A stretch of DNA of 64,000 nt from Macrolepiota albuminosa (Eukaryota > Basidiomycota > Agaricomycetes > Agaricales > Agaricaceae). A program made the translations under genes and the position numbers. The stretch lies in contig JAMWFC010000032.1 of the NCBI GenBank assembly GCA_027475525.1, forward strand, positions 1,860,001 through 1,924,000, written 5' to 3'. This document shows, piece by piece, positions 21,915 to 31,737 of the stretch. Each line of letters starts with the position of its first letter. Positions within the stretch are counted from its first letter, which is position 1. Below the pieces are notes generated by a model that saw only the letters and a program-made list of their open reading frames with translations, searched no databases and was not told the DNA's origin.

Positions 21915-22162
21915 TCAACAGCAAGTGGGCAATGCTAAAAGGTCGTCAGCACTAAAGTTGAGAGAATGAAGGAAGAGACCAGGAAAATTATCTACAGTGG
22001 TGTTCTGTAGTTCTTGTGTGTGTGAGAGTCCTGGTAAGGCACCAGATCATTGAGGAGTTGATGGGTGGGAAGGGGCTCCGACTGCTTTAGCAGACGGTGC
22101 TTTACTGGAGATGAGTTTCTGGCAGAATTCTGCTCTAAAGTCCCTTGCAGTGGGCTTCAATT

Positions 22163-23101
22163 TGATAATGCCCACAAGTTGGTCAGGAGCAGACATGGTT
22201 TATGGCTACTGACCAGGGATGATGCGTTGGGTGCACTAAGGGTTGAGGGAGTCTTAGGAAGTTCTCAAAAAACAAGTTGAAAACAAGTTGAATGGCAAGT
22301 TCTGGTGAAGGTCAGTAACGGGAGTTGGTAATGAAAGTGCAGTAAGGGAAGTGCACCTAAATGAGAAGGAAATGCAGAAATGAGTAAGTGTGGCAACAAG
22401 TGCAGCAAGAAAACTAAGGAGCTTAGTGGCAACTAAGCTGTGTATTGCCTGCTATAGGTGCAAGGCATGTAGGTTCTATAAGCATGACTACAGCAAGCAA
22501 GCTAGAGGTGCTCAGACAGTTGGCAACTATAAACTTAGTCAGCTCAAAAGAAATCTGAACCATGAGATAAACTGAGGAGTAAACAGAGTACTCTTGTTCT
22601 GTCCTCTAACTAGTAACAACGGTAAGTATTTATAGTAAAAAAATGAGTTCATTGTCATTAAATGACTAAGCATTGCCAAGAGGTGGTGAACTGGAAAGAA
22701 TATAAGTAAACACCATGCATTAAACTAAATAATAAGAAGTTAATGAGAGTGCTGTCTGTTTAGGTAGATAGAAAGCACCAAGATGAAACATCAGGCTGTC
22801 AGTTATGGAAAAATACCATCATTTCAACTTGTAAGTGCTGCTGCCAGTTAGCGGTACCATGTGCTGCCTGAGTGATGCCATCTGTCAATGCTTGCCAATG
22901 GTGTGATACTAACTGTCACTTGTCATGTCAGCTGCCGCCAGTGCCATCACTGATTGGGTATATTGCTTGCTGTGTGTGGCTGTTGAGTATAGTTTAAAAT
23001 AGATAAATCACATGCACCAAGTTTGAAATGAGTGCAGCAAGGTGTCTGGAGCTGATGCTAAGCCTGCCATTGATGTGCCTAGCCTATATGAGGTCCTATC
23101 A
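22163..23101 (-). repeat. Decayed gypsy G1 5' LTR
   Basis: Aligns end to end with the intact G1 LTRs (30240-31191 and 38156-39184) and keeps the outer end TGATAGGACCTC on the minus strand. Almost every CpG of the young LTR is TpG or CpA here. It marks the 5' end of the old G1 copy. Confidence 0.88.
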
Positions 23102-23109
23102 CCAGAGCC

Positions 23110-24010
23110 CCTTCTTTGTCTCAAAGTTTTAGACATCTCTATGCAAGTTCAGCATTCAGACCAACCTCTCTACTGCATATTACCTGGAGACTGACAGACA
23201 AACCAAGCAGGTCAATCAGACTCTCAAGCAGTATCTCTGGATCTATGTCAACTATCTCCGGAACAATTGGTGCACTGAACTTTCCCTTGCCAAATTTACC
23301 TACAATAATACCCACCACTTTGCCATCAGCATGTCTCCCTTTTTTGCCAATAAAGAGTACCATCCCTGACTGACCCTATCCTTTCAAAATTTTCTGCCTA
23401 CACAACTTACAAAGTTGTCCAGGACCTTCAGGACCTCCATGAGTTTCTCTGGAGCGAGGTTGACATAGTCAACAAGGCCTACTCCAAGCATGCCAACTCC
23501 TAGTGGGAGTCCATGCCTGATTGAACTCCTGGAACTCTAGTCTGGCTTGACCAGCACAATCTTCAAACATGACACCCCTCTGTGAAGCTTGACCACAAGT
23601 ATTTTGGCTCCTTCAAAATTACCCAGAAAATATCCTCCTATGCCTACCAACTTGACCTTCCTCTGGAACTAAAAAGACTGCATCTCATGTTCCATATCCA
23701 ACTCCTCAAAAAGCATGCTCTAGACCTCTTCTCTGGACAATACCCTGACCGGCCCTCTCCTTTTAAAGTAAACAATGAGTACCACTATGAGGTTGACTGC
23801 ATTCTTGACTTCTGAGTGATCTGAGGACAACTGAACTATCTCATATGATAGACTGGCTACAGGCCAGAGGATGATATCTGAGAACCCCTAGTGAACCTGA
23901 AAGATGCCTCCAATAAGCTTCAAGAGTTCTATGACTTCTATCTGGGCAAGCCCTGCACTCTCCAGAGCTGAGGACTTCACAGACAGCTACAAGGGTGTAA
24001 TCTCTGCCTC
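23110..24010 (+). pseudogene. Chromovirus integrase C-terminus and chromodomain, decayed
   Basis: In one plus frame near 23160-23340 the text reads YYLETDRQTKQVNQTLKQYL and LAKFTYNNTHHFAISMSPFF, the conserved integrase region of Ty3/gypsy chromoviruses. From 23582 come the GPY/F-like segment ([10 protein letters not shown]) and [11 protein letters not shown], then a chromodomain: [12 protein letters not shown], and after stops GYRPEDDI*EPLVNLKDA, where the conserved tryptophan codon has become TGA. The chromodomain would direct insertion by reading histone marks. The fragment lacks everything upstream and begins directly at the old G1 LTR. Confidence 0.85.
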
Positions 24011-24339
24011 TAGAATTACCAGAGATTCAACTCCCACTAATAAGTTTTTTTCTTTTTTTTCTTTTCCCTTCCCACTCCCTCCGCTGTTTTATTCTTCCAC
24101 TCTGAGTGCTTACAATACCAAAAGTATATATACAGACTAGTTTACAATATTCTATGGGACTGCAAAAAACAAACAAAAAAAAAACAGAGACCACCAGACC
24201 AAGAAACTTATGATTCTGAAACTCTGCTGGACTCCTCCTCCATCACCGCTTCCCCCAAACTCCCAGACCTACTTGTCTCCAACTCTGCTGCTGCCACTGC
24301 CACCTCTATTGAAGCCACCATAGCCCTACTCTTTTGTCA
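24011..24339. other. Low-complexity spacer
   Basis: Pyrimidine-rich tracts (24048-24090), a run of A at about 24167-24185 and CT-rich sequence. No frame or repeat is recognised; it may be the remains of the chromovirus 3' untranslated region. Confidence 0.5.
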
Positions 24340-25400
24340 TATGAAGGGAGGGGCTCCCCCATGTCCACCACCACCTCTACCCAGGTCCACCTTCAATGAG
24401 CAGCCAGTAGATGTCCCAGCTGGTCAGCCCCCTAGATGACCTCACCTGAAGGAGACCTGGCCACTGAGGTGGACCCCTTAAAAATGAGGGCATGAGTCAA
24501 GGCACCACCATCTAACAAGAGACAGTGCTCCTGGACAGTCAGTTGGAACCTCAAGGAAACAACAATGAGCCACTCACACATTGTCTCTTCCTGGGCAGTA
24601 GCCATGCTCCCCACTAACCAACTCCTTTGATAAACTAAGCTTGCCTGTGTTCTCTGTACTCTTCTAAGCAGCTCCTGCAGCTCCCATGCCCTCGCCTCCT
24701 GCATTTCAACTCCAGGCAACCACACATTCTCTTGCTCCGAATAGGCCCTCAGACTTGCAACTTCTCCCTCCACTGCCTTCCAGGCCTGGATGGCCTCATC
24801 CCTCTCAGCCTGCAAATCCTCCCATGCCCTCCTCTTCTGCTGCACCTCTGAGTACATCTCTCAGAGCCTCATCATCAATTAGCGCTTCTGGATTGCTGTA
24901 TCCTTAAGTCAGTGACAATATAATGTGGTGGCCTCTGCCTTGGACTCAGGGATGACCCTGGACCTGGACACATGCCTTCTGGATCCTGAGAAACCTGCAA
25001 CTGAGGACCTAGGAGACTTCTGCACCTATTGGGTAGAGGGTGCTGTTCTTTGTCTGACACCTCAGAGGAGGCCCAATGCTTGCCCTTGTCCTGATGGAGT
25101 TCCTCCTGGCCCTTGTCCAATGCCTCGGAGGAGGCCCAACACTTATCTTTGACCTGACAAAGTTTTTTTAAATCCTTGTCCAACAACAATGACAACAAAT
25201 GTATCACAGCTGGATGCTTGGCATGGCAGCAATGCACTGGACTCTCCTCTTTTTCTTGCCTGCCTGGCAGTGCCACACTCACCAATGGCCCCCTTGTCCT
25301 CACTCTCATTTGTATGCCTTGACTCCTCCTCAACCGCTTCATTACCCACTTCTCCCCCCACCTCTGTTCCTAAGCCATACATCTCATCTTCTATGTCAAC
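24340..25400 (-). pseudogene. Coiled-coil hypothetical protein remnant
   Basis: Minus-strand frames at 24432-24857 and 24875-25342 together suggest one decayed protein: a serine/lysine-rich part with repeated segments (DKGQEELHQDKGKHWASSE) followed by a long heptad-rich region (RRAWEDLQAERDEAIQAW, ELLRRVQRTQASLVYQRS). Such coiled-coil ORFs are often carried by basidiomycete retroelements, but I cannot name the family. Stops and a shift separate the halves. CpG-poor like its neighbours. Confidence 0.5.
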
Positions 25401-25665
25401 CCCACAGAACACCGCTCATGCCACAGACAATAGGCCACACACATTGATGTGTTGCAGTGTGCTTCTGCCACCAGCTCCTTAGAGTTGCAGGACACCCCCT
25501 GATGGGCACACATAATACACTGCAGAATGTCAGTGGCACCCTGACACAACTCAGACAGCACTCACCAGACCCGCAGCCTTGGATCAGGCCTGTGCTAGGG
25601 AACCTTGGTGATAGGCTTCTACTTGGGCTGAGTGCATCAAGGAACACTATAGGCCTACTGACACT

Positions 25666-26620
25666 TGACAAACTAAAAACTCTAGTGACCTTCTTAGACT
25701 CAAGACATCTCTGGCTTTGGCACCCCACTACAGACTTTACTTATCAGTCTCATCCAACATTTATCAGTCCTTCAACACACACTATTTGTTGACTTTAAGG
25801 AATTAGGAGGCTCAGAGCTCATAGTACTAGCACAATGGCAGAGAGATGACTCTGACAAAACCCAGATCAATTTTGAAAGGAGTTAGCATTAGGTGCCACC
25901 ATTTGATGAGGCACCCCAATCAGAAGTCTAAAGAATCAATGACAATGGAACAGGATATACTCAAGCCCAACATTTTGACCTATTAGAAATTGATACAATG
26001 TTTAGCGCTGACATTAGCGCTCACAGTGTCTGTTGAGGATTTTCCAACCATACACTGGAGAGGCCTGGCCAATCAGATTTACATGGAAAAGTGAGCAGAC
26101 TTGTACCATTTTAAGTCAGTTTAGAGTTGCCATGGCCAATGGGCTATAATGCCATTAGTCACTGTCATCCATGTGCTGCCAGTTGCCATTAACAGATTGC
26201 TGTGAGCTGGAACCACAAGGAGAGGGGCTAATTGGTAGCACTACAAATAGACTTATCTTGGAAATACAGTAGTGCATAGTATAAAAGATAGCTACTTTAC
26301 ATATATATCACAACAAATAGTAACCTATTGAGCATCCAGTTACACTCAGCATTCAAATCATGCTAGCTTGACCTAACTTTGTCACTAAGTTGGAGTGCTA
26401 GCCTTGTCTTTATCATCTTTGTCATTTATAGTGCCACCTATGGGCACATTGCTTTGCTAGGTAGCATCCAAGGTGCTAACATCTAGCACGTTGTCTTATC
26501 ACATTTGCTTGAGCACACCAGGACTCTGTCAGAACTCCTTACACACTACACATGCTAGGTGCTGGAGACAGTGTTGTACTGCATAACATCCAGTGCATCC
26601 AACCACAGTTAGCATGGTCA
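25666..26620 (+). repeat. LTR-like repeat, copy B
   Basis: Direct-orientation homologue of 20902-21914. Shared runs include CAGTCCTTCAACACACACTAT (one change), CTTATCTTGG, and GTGCCACCTATGGGCACATT, which has an internal inverted repeat. It begins TGACA and ends GGTCA. The TATA segment of copy A is altered here (TTACATGGAAAAGTGAGCAG), suggesting greater decay. Confidence 0.7.
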
Positions 26621-27191
26621 TAAACTGCTCTAGCATCACCTGATCTTGAGGGATGCACTGCACAACAGGGATGGGCCACACTTGTGCTATCCCAAGTGAC
26701 AGCTGATTGTAATGGGACAATGAGCTGGAGGAACAGAAAGGCGACATCTGTGGAGGTACAAGGTGAGGTGCCAAAAAAGGAGTAGAGGATGGCCCAGCTG
26801 CTGCAGGAGGAGTTGAGGGCCTGGCCAGGGAATGTTGAGGAAGGGAATCCAAGAGGCAGGCCATGGACTCTGAAAAGGACTGAATAGAGACCCAAGAGAA
26901 GGACCAGAATACTTATAGACAAGCTCATTTATTTGCTGGTGGTCCTGCTGCTAATTGTACTCTGCCCAGCACCTATTGTACTCTTGCCAAGATGCTATGG
27001 GATTATCCCTAGCAGGGGAGGGGTAGGAGAATAGAGGGGCATAGTGTGGCACAACATGCTGAACAAGGAATGAACTTCTAAAAAAAAAAAAATCCCTTTT
27101 CTAGACCCCTTACTGATGGCATCAAGCTTTGAACTTTGACTTTGGTTTCAACACAGAAGGCATACAGCCACCAGTACTAGAGGAGGGGTGA
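26621..27191 (-). pseudogene. Proline-rich ORF remnant and retroelement 3' end
   Basis: A minus-strand piece at about 26864-26600 reads a proline/serine-rich segment (HSLARPSTPPAAAGPSS, HLVPPQMSPFCSSSSLS). I cannot assign it. On the plus strand, the end of this stretch has a purine-rich run AGAGGAGGGGTGA immediately before the LTR at 27192, which looks like a polypurine tract. So two different remnants probably meet here. Confidence 0.35.
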
Positions 27192-28008
27192 TGTTATGAC
27201 CAGCACTTTACCCAGACTTCCAACCTCTTTATGCCACCATCTTGCACCAACACCCAGCTTTGGGCCTCTGAGCACATTCTGAACCCCTGACCAGCACCAG
27301 CTCTCTCACATGTCAAGATCAACTGACTACCCTGGCACCCCCGCTCCATTGTTTAGCTACTGATCAACACTGGTGCCTGACACCATTCACCAATCAGCCT
27401 GGGCAGTACTACATCCATATCTGGACTATACACTGCACAAGACTCACACCTGCACAATACAATGCACAGGACTATCCACATGGCATGCAGCCTCAGACCT
27501 CATCTGGTAGACCCAGAACTTAGCCACCATAGGTATTTAACTTGTAGTCAGCCACTTGATACAGTAGTCTTGATATTGCTATAACTTTTGCCTCTATACT
27601 CACCTATCTATCTTGTCTAAACTTGCTCAATCTACTTTCTTCTCTCCAAAAGTCTCCCAGTCTGCTAAGTATTATTTCGATCTTTTTTTCTGTTTTCTGG
27701 TTTCAGTCTTAGTTTTCCAGTCTTAGGTTCCCTTCTGATTTTTCCTCATTGTCTCTCCACTCTTCTGGGCTCTGCTCCCCTTCATCACATCTTTGGACTT
27801 AGTCTGGGATTCTGCCTACTCACTCCTTCAAACTTTGGCACCTTCCATACACTCTAAAAAACTCTCACACCTTATTCCAAAACTCTGGAGCCCACCTCCT
27901 GTGGCTCAGAGACACCCCATAGACTTTGAGTCTGTCTAATAAGGACTTGCTTGCAACCAGAAGCTCTGTTGTCAGCTTAGAAGCCTTCATTGTCAGCAGA
28001 ACCTGACA
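27192..28008 (+). repeat. Gypsy-type LTR, plus orientation
   Basis: 817 bp, TGTTATGACCAGCAC...GCAGAACCTGACA. It is preceded by a polypurine tract, has a TATA-like GGTATTTAACTTG at about 27532, and ends with the same GCAGAACCTGACA as the solo LTR at 19669. It is therefore a related but distinct LTR family. The copia solo LTR sits five bases further on. Confidence 0.7.
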
Positions 28009-28012
28009 CTTG

Positions 28013-28380
28013 TGTTCAAATTGCCTTGTTACATGCATTCCATTATCCATTGTGATTATCATTCTACTCTAAGTTCATTCTATCACATGTATCTTCCATG
28101 TGATTATATTCTATTACATGTATCCACATGTATATAGTTTTCCAGCAGTATATAAACTGTAGATAGATGACCTGAAGTCCTCACTCTTTCTGACTTTGGA
28201 CTTCAGGTTAGTAGCACTTTACTTTGCTCAATACACTCTTTCTGACACCTGAAGTCCTCACTCTTTCTGACTTTGGACTTCAGGTTAGTAGCACTTTACT
28301 TTGCTCAATACACTCTTTCTGACTTTGGACTTCAGCTTTAGTGACAGTTTCTGTCCCCTGTGCTTTGCCTGTCTTCAACA
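28013..28380 (+). repeat. Solo copia LTR flanked by ACTTG
   Basis: TGTTCAAATTGCC...GTCTTCAACA with an exact 5-bp duplication ACTTG at 28008-28012 and 28381-28385. It contains two to three minisatellite units and a 77-bp duplication (28170-28323). No internal sequence, so it is a solo LTR. Confidence 0.93.
28170..28323. repeat. Exact 77-bp tandem duplication (4 of 7)
   Basis: 28170-28246 equals 28247-28323. It lies inside the solo copia LTR, in a different part of the LTR than the duplication at 891. Confidence 0.95.
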
Positions 28381-28385
28381 ACTTG

Positions 28386-28690
28386 CTGCAAAACTTTTGC
28401 TGACTTCATACCTTGGTACTCTACATATATAGAACCTACATGCCTTGTATCTACAGCAGGCATCTTGCAGCTTAGATTTGCTAAGCCTCTAGTTTTTCTT
28501 ACCATTCTTCTTGCTGCACTCACTTAAAATACTTATATTTTTACTTCACCTCCATTTAGGTGCACTTTGTCATTAGCATACTCCCCTTGCTGCACAACTT
28601 ATTTATCAGCATATTTTCCAAGACTTGCCCAGAACTCTCTCATATACTTGAACATGCCTAGCACATTATTCCAGGTTGATTGGATTCTGA
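28386..28690 (+). repeat. Decayed G1 LTR fragment, plus orientation
   Basis: It matches the reverse complement of about 22300-22560 (for instance TATAGAACCTACATGCCTTG and CATTTAGGTGCACTT). It is an LTR piece of family G1 in the opposite orientation to the other copies, with both ends lost. Confidence 0.7.
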
Positions 28691-29545
28691 AATCCTTGCA
28701 AGCATGTTGCTCTTCTTTGCCCAACCTATTAGAAATAATTTCAGGACATCCATCCAGGTAAAGAACTGAGCTGGCTGCATACCTCAAATATGCCAATGTT
28801 ACCCTCTTGAAGTGGTGACATTCCAAGGCTTTTGCGTTGGTCAGTGGACATTGTAGTAACTCTGAGATAACAAAGCAAATGCTGTGCATAGTAGATTTTA
28901 ACTGGCAGTGGTGTGCTATGTGACTTTGCTTTCAAGGCTGTTCTTGAGTAAGGCAGTGAGTGATATTTGCCGAGTTTTGAGTTTTGTTATAATCGTCATG
29001 ATTGATGAACTAGTTCACTGATGGGAACAACATGTGTAACAACTTCATACGGTAATTCCAAGTTCACGCAATCGAGAGAAGTGCTATAAGCCCTAGAATT
29101 GGGAAGAACCAAGTATTGAACACATCGTAAAAATTTATATAGCTCCGGAGATGGGAACACATGGTAGCGGGGATAACTGTAAGAATAATCATGAGGTAGA
29201 TTATACCGAAAGTAATGGGGAGCGGAGAGGGTTGGCTATTCAAGCCTGCATCGAAGCATATTTTCGAGGCCGAATGAAGCAGAAGTAGCTGGACAAGTGC
29301 GATTTTTCTTGCTGTAGGCAGGCATCTCGAAACCGTCAGAATCAATGTCTGCGACTCGATGGCTTCTAAGGTTTGTTTCCTTTGCGAGGGAACTTAGAAC
29401 GTGCTTGGTTACGGACGGCTTTGCAATGCGGACAGAGGAGGGCGTTCTTCATGCTGCCCACGTGTCGTGGTTTACGCTCACCTTTTCGTTGACAATGCCA
29501 AAAGCACGGAATTCTGCAGAGCTCCCACAGTATGTCTGATGGTTT
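28691..29545. other. Unassigned flank of the R element
   Basis: No similarity to any repeat in the window was seen. From about 28940 the sequence contains clearly more CpG than 1-28700, so it may be ordinary genomic DNA. Short frames exist (29064-29345 minus, hydrophobic; 29345-29539 plus), but neither has recognisable domains, so I call no gene. Confidence 0.5.
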
Positions 29546-29779
29546 TGTAGCGTAGTCCGCTATGTGGCGTTGGCCACATAGCTTTACTTACTGTATAGTA
29601 GACACTATTATATTATATTTATTATAATATAATATTAATTTACATTACTATATAAATAGTTTACCAGCTGCTTACAAAGCAGCTTAATTTTGTTGTATAC
29701 TACATTGTCAATAGACCGGTCTGGTCTGATTCAGTGTTGTGTGCACACTAAGCTCTATAAACTTCGTAACTTCGTTACA
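29546..29779 (+). repeat. Family R 5' LTR
   Basis: 234 bp, TGTAGCGTAGTCC...GTAACTTCGTTACA. It is packed with inverted repeats: GCTATGTGGC/GCCACATAGC (29559-29582, perfect 10-bp stem), a long TATTATATTATA/TATAATATAATA palindrome, AGCTGCTT/AAGCAGCT, AGACCGGTCTGGTCT, and a terminal GTAAC/GTTAC. Confidence 0.88.
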
Positions 29780-29886
29780 TTTTTTTGAATCCGCCAGCTA
29801 GGATCTATTGCCTAGCATCCGACGTCAGTCGCTGAGTTCGTTGACAGAACTCTATCAGCTTCTCAAGCTTCTTGCACAGCCACACC

Positions 29887-30239
29887 ATGCAAATTTCAAA
29901 CAGGGGATCGATGAGTAATCCCATACCTGCAGCGCCCACTGACGGCGGGCGAAATGCCCACGACCTACAGGGAGACCCAGCAGACACCCAGGACGCGTCA
30001 GCGTCCAATGCGGGTCAGGTAAGACCCAAGGCTCGAGACCGAGGTCAGAGTACTGACCTGGCCGGGAATGAGAGCGAGGCCCAGAGAGCTGAAAGCTCAC
30101 AGCAGGACGGTCCGCAACGCCTCCAGGACAAGATGCCCGGGGGATTAACACCCCCAGTTACGCAGCTGCCAGGAGGACCGCAACGGTCTAGCCGATTGGC
30201 TTCCAAAGGACCCCCAGAGGACGGCCGACAGTCAACCGG
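29887..30239 (+). pseudogene. Family R gag, N-terminal piece (before the G1 insertion)
   Basis: The first ATG in the frame is at 29887 (CACACCATGC). The product is a polar, proline/glycine/serine-rich N-terminus (NPIPAAPTDGG, QQDGPQRLQDKMPGG, RSSRLASKGPPEDG). The frame is cut at 30239 by the G1 LTR and continues in phase at 39189 once the G1 element and one ACCGG copy are removed. It has no stop in this part. Gag would form the particle shell; this end shows no domain. Confidence 0.85.
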
Positions 30240-31191
30240 TGATGACGCCCAAAGTTTGGTCAGCAACAAATGTAACAATTGTGTTACCGTACCAAGAGTG
30301 TGCGTTGGGCGCGCTAAAAGTAATTTGAGGAGTCCCGGGCAGGTCCCAGAGAACGCGTCTGTGAAAAAGGTGAAAAGTCGGTAACGGGTGCCGGCAAGTG
30401 TAAGCGCTAAGGTAAAGCGCCTAGGAAGAAGCGGTAAGTGAAGACGGCAAGGGTGAGCGGCAAGAGCACGATAAGCTTAGCGAAGTTCTAAGCGTCGATA
30501 ATGCCTGCCGTAGTTGCAAGGCGCGAGTATGTCGAGTGTTGGCGAACGTCTGCAACTGCCGATGAGTTTTGACGTTGCCGACCGTAGCGTAAATGAGCTC
30601 TTGAGCGTAAGGGAGACTGAAGTAAGTGGGGGAAACTCTGGTCTATTCGTCTGCTGGTCCATTGTACAAGTCGGTAAGTACTTTTATACTACAAAGAGTT
30701 CGCCGTCGCCAGTGACCAACCATCGCCAAAGTGCGGTAAACTGGAAAATTTCATAGGGGTAGCTCCAACGGTTTCCGATCCCTACCGTCCTTGGAGGACC
30801 CTTGGCGCCACCAGGCGGCAGATCGCGGTGCTAAACCATCAATCCATCACCCTTCTGTCTGTCAGAGCACCTAAGCGACGTTTGGCGCCAAATCGAGACG
30901 GTAAGCGGTGTCAGACGCCAAGGTCAAACGCCAAGCTGTCCGTCAGTTTTTGATAGATCATCAAACTTCTCGCTAAGCGCTGTCATCAGTGACTGATGCC
31001 ATCTGTCAGTTGTCATTCCTGCTGCCGTCGGCGCTATCATTGATTGGATCTGCTTCTTGCCGTGCGCGGCCGTCGGGAATGGCTTAAAATGGGTAGAACG
31101 CGTGCGCTAAGTTCGGAACGAGTGCGGCAAGGTTTCCGGAGCCGGTGCCGAGCCTGCCGTTGATGCGCCTAACCTGTATAGGGTCCTATCA
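30240..31191 (-). repeat. G1 3' LTR
   Basis: 952 bp. On the minus strand TGATAGGACCCTATACAGG...GGGCGTCATCA. Directly upstream of it (minus strand) is a purine run TTGGGGGGAGA at 31192-31202, the polypurine tract. Confidence 0.92.
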
Positions 31192-31202
31192 TCTCCCCCC
31201 AA
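31192..31202 (-). other. G1 polypurine tract
   Basis: TTGGGGGGAGA on the minus strand, abutting the 3' LTR. It is the expected primer for plus-strand DNA synthesis. Confidence 0.8.
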
Positions 31203-31737
31203 CTGAAAAATTGACTGTCCTCAGTCACCAAATAAGGCTACCGTTACCGCTTTTGTGACAGGTGGTCCGTGCGTTCTTGAGATTTGGTTTATAGTCCTGG
31301 CGCATGAGTTTGGACTTCGTCTCTCCTCCCCATCTTTACCTGGCGCTCTTGTTGGCGCCTCGATTTCTTTATATAAATTTTGTGTTTCCCTGCCGAGTGG
31401 AGGAATTGAGTCCAATAATCTGAGTTAGCGTAGCGGCAGAGAGCAAGGAAAGTATAGCAAAGAGAAAGCAAGCGGTAAGTATTCTGAGGTAGGTATAAGC
31501 AAGAACAGTAATATGTGAGGGACTTAGACAAATTTTGAGGAAAGGGAAACGCTCAGTAAATCATCATAGCGAAAAACCCTTGGCGAGAGTTGCGCAATGC
31601 GCTAAACGTTGGCGACACGCTAGCGCTGCGACTTGACTATGTAAAGAATTGTCTGTTGGATATAGTACAGTAAGTATCGGCAAGAGAGATAAGTAAGATA
31701 GGTAATAGAAAAAGAGAGCTCATCAATATATTCTTTT
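31203..31737 (-). other. G1 3' untranslated stretch
   Basis: 535 bp between the pol stop and the polypurine tract without a convincing frame. The part near 31540-31740 is also recognisable in the decayed G1 copy at 4960-5190. Confidence 0.6.

Larger units (their letters stand above)
18250..22162 (-). pseudogene. Decayed gypsy G1 gag-protease, with two LTR insertions
   Basis: Corresponds to 35415-38155 of the intact G1. The protease stretch (about 18440-18700), the proline/alanine linker (PAALPAPTASPMPAAPTPSVPP, minus strand about 19030) and the gag N-terminal part (MAVIQLYPSAEEATQYMVNKLQKL, 20656-20907) are all recognisable. It is interrupted by a solo LTR (19669-20476) and by another LTR-like repeat (20902-21914). 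The second replaces about 390 bp of gag including its start. The leader and the former primer-binding site (TGAAGCCC, was TGGAGCCC) adjoin the LTR at 22163. Confidence 0.85.

Noticed and set aside
24925..25482. Plus-strand frames rich in P, S and T
   Set aside because: They are antisense to the coiled-coil remnant and have no independent support.
29064..29345. Hydrophobic minus-strand frame, possible membrane protein
   Set aside because: About 90 codons, no recognisable family, no introns or context to support a gene.
29345..29539. Short plus-strand frame beside the R element
   Set aside because: 64 codons without domain, and it ends just before the LTR; not supportable as a gene.
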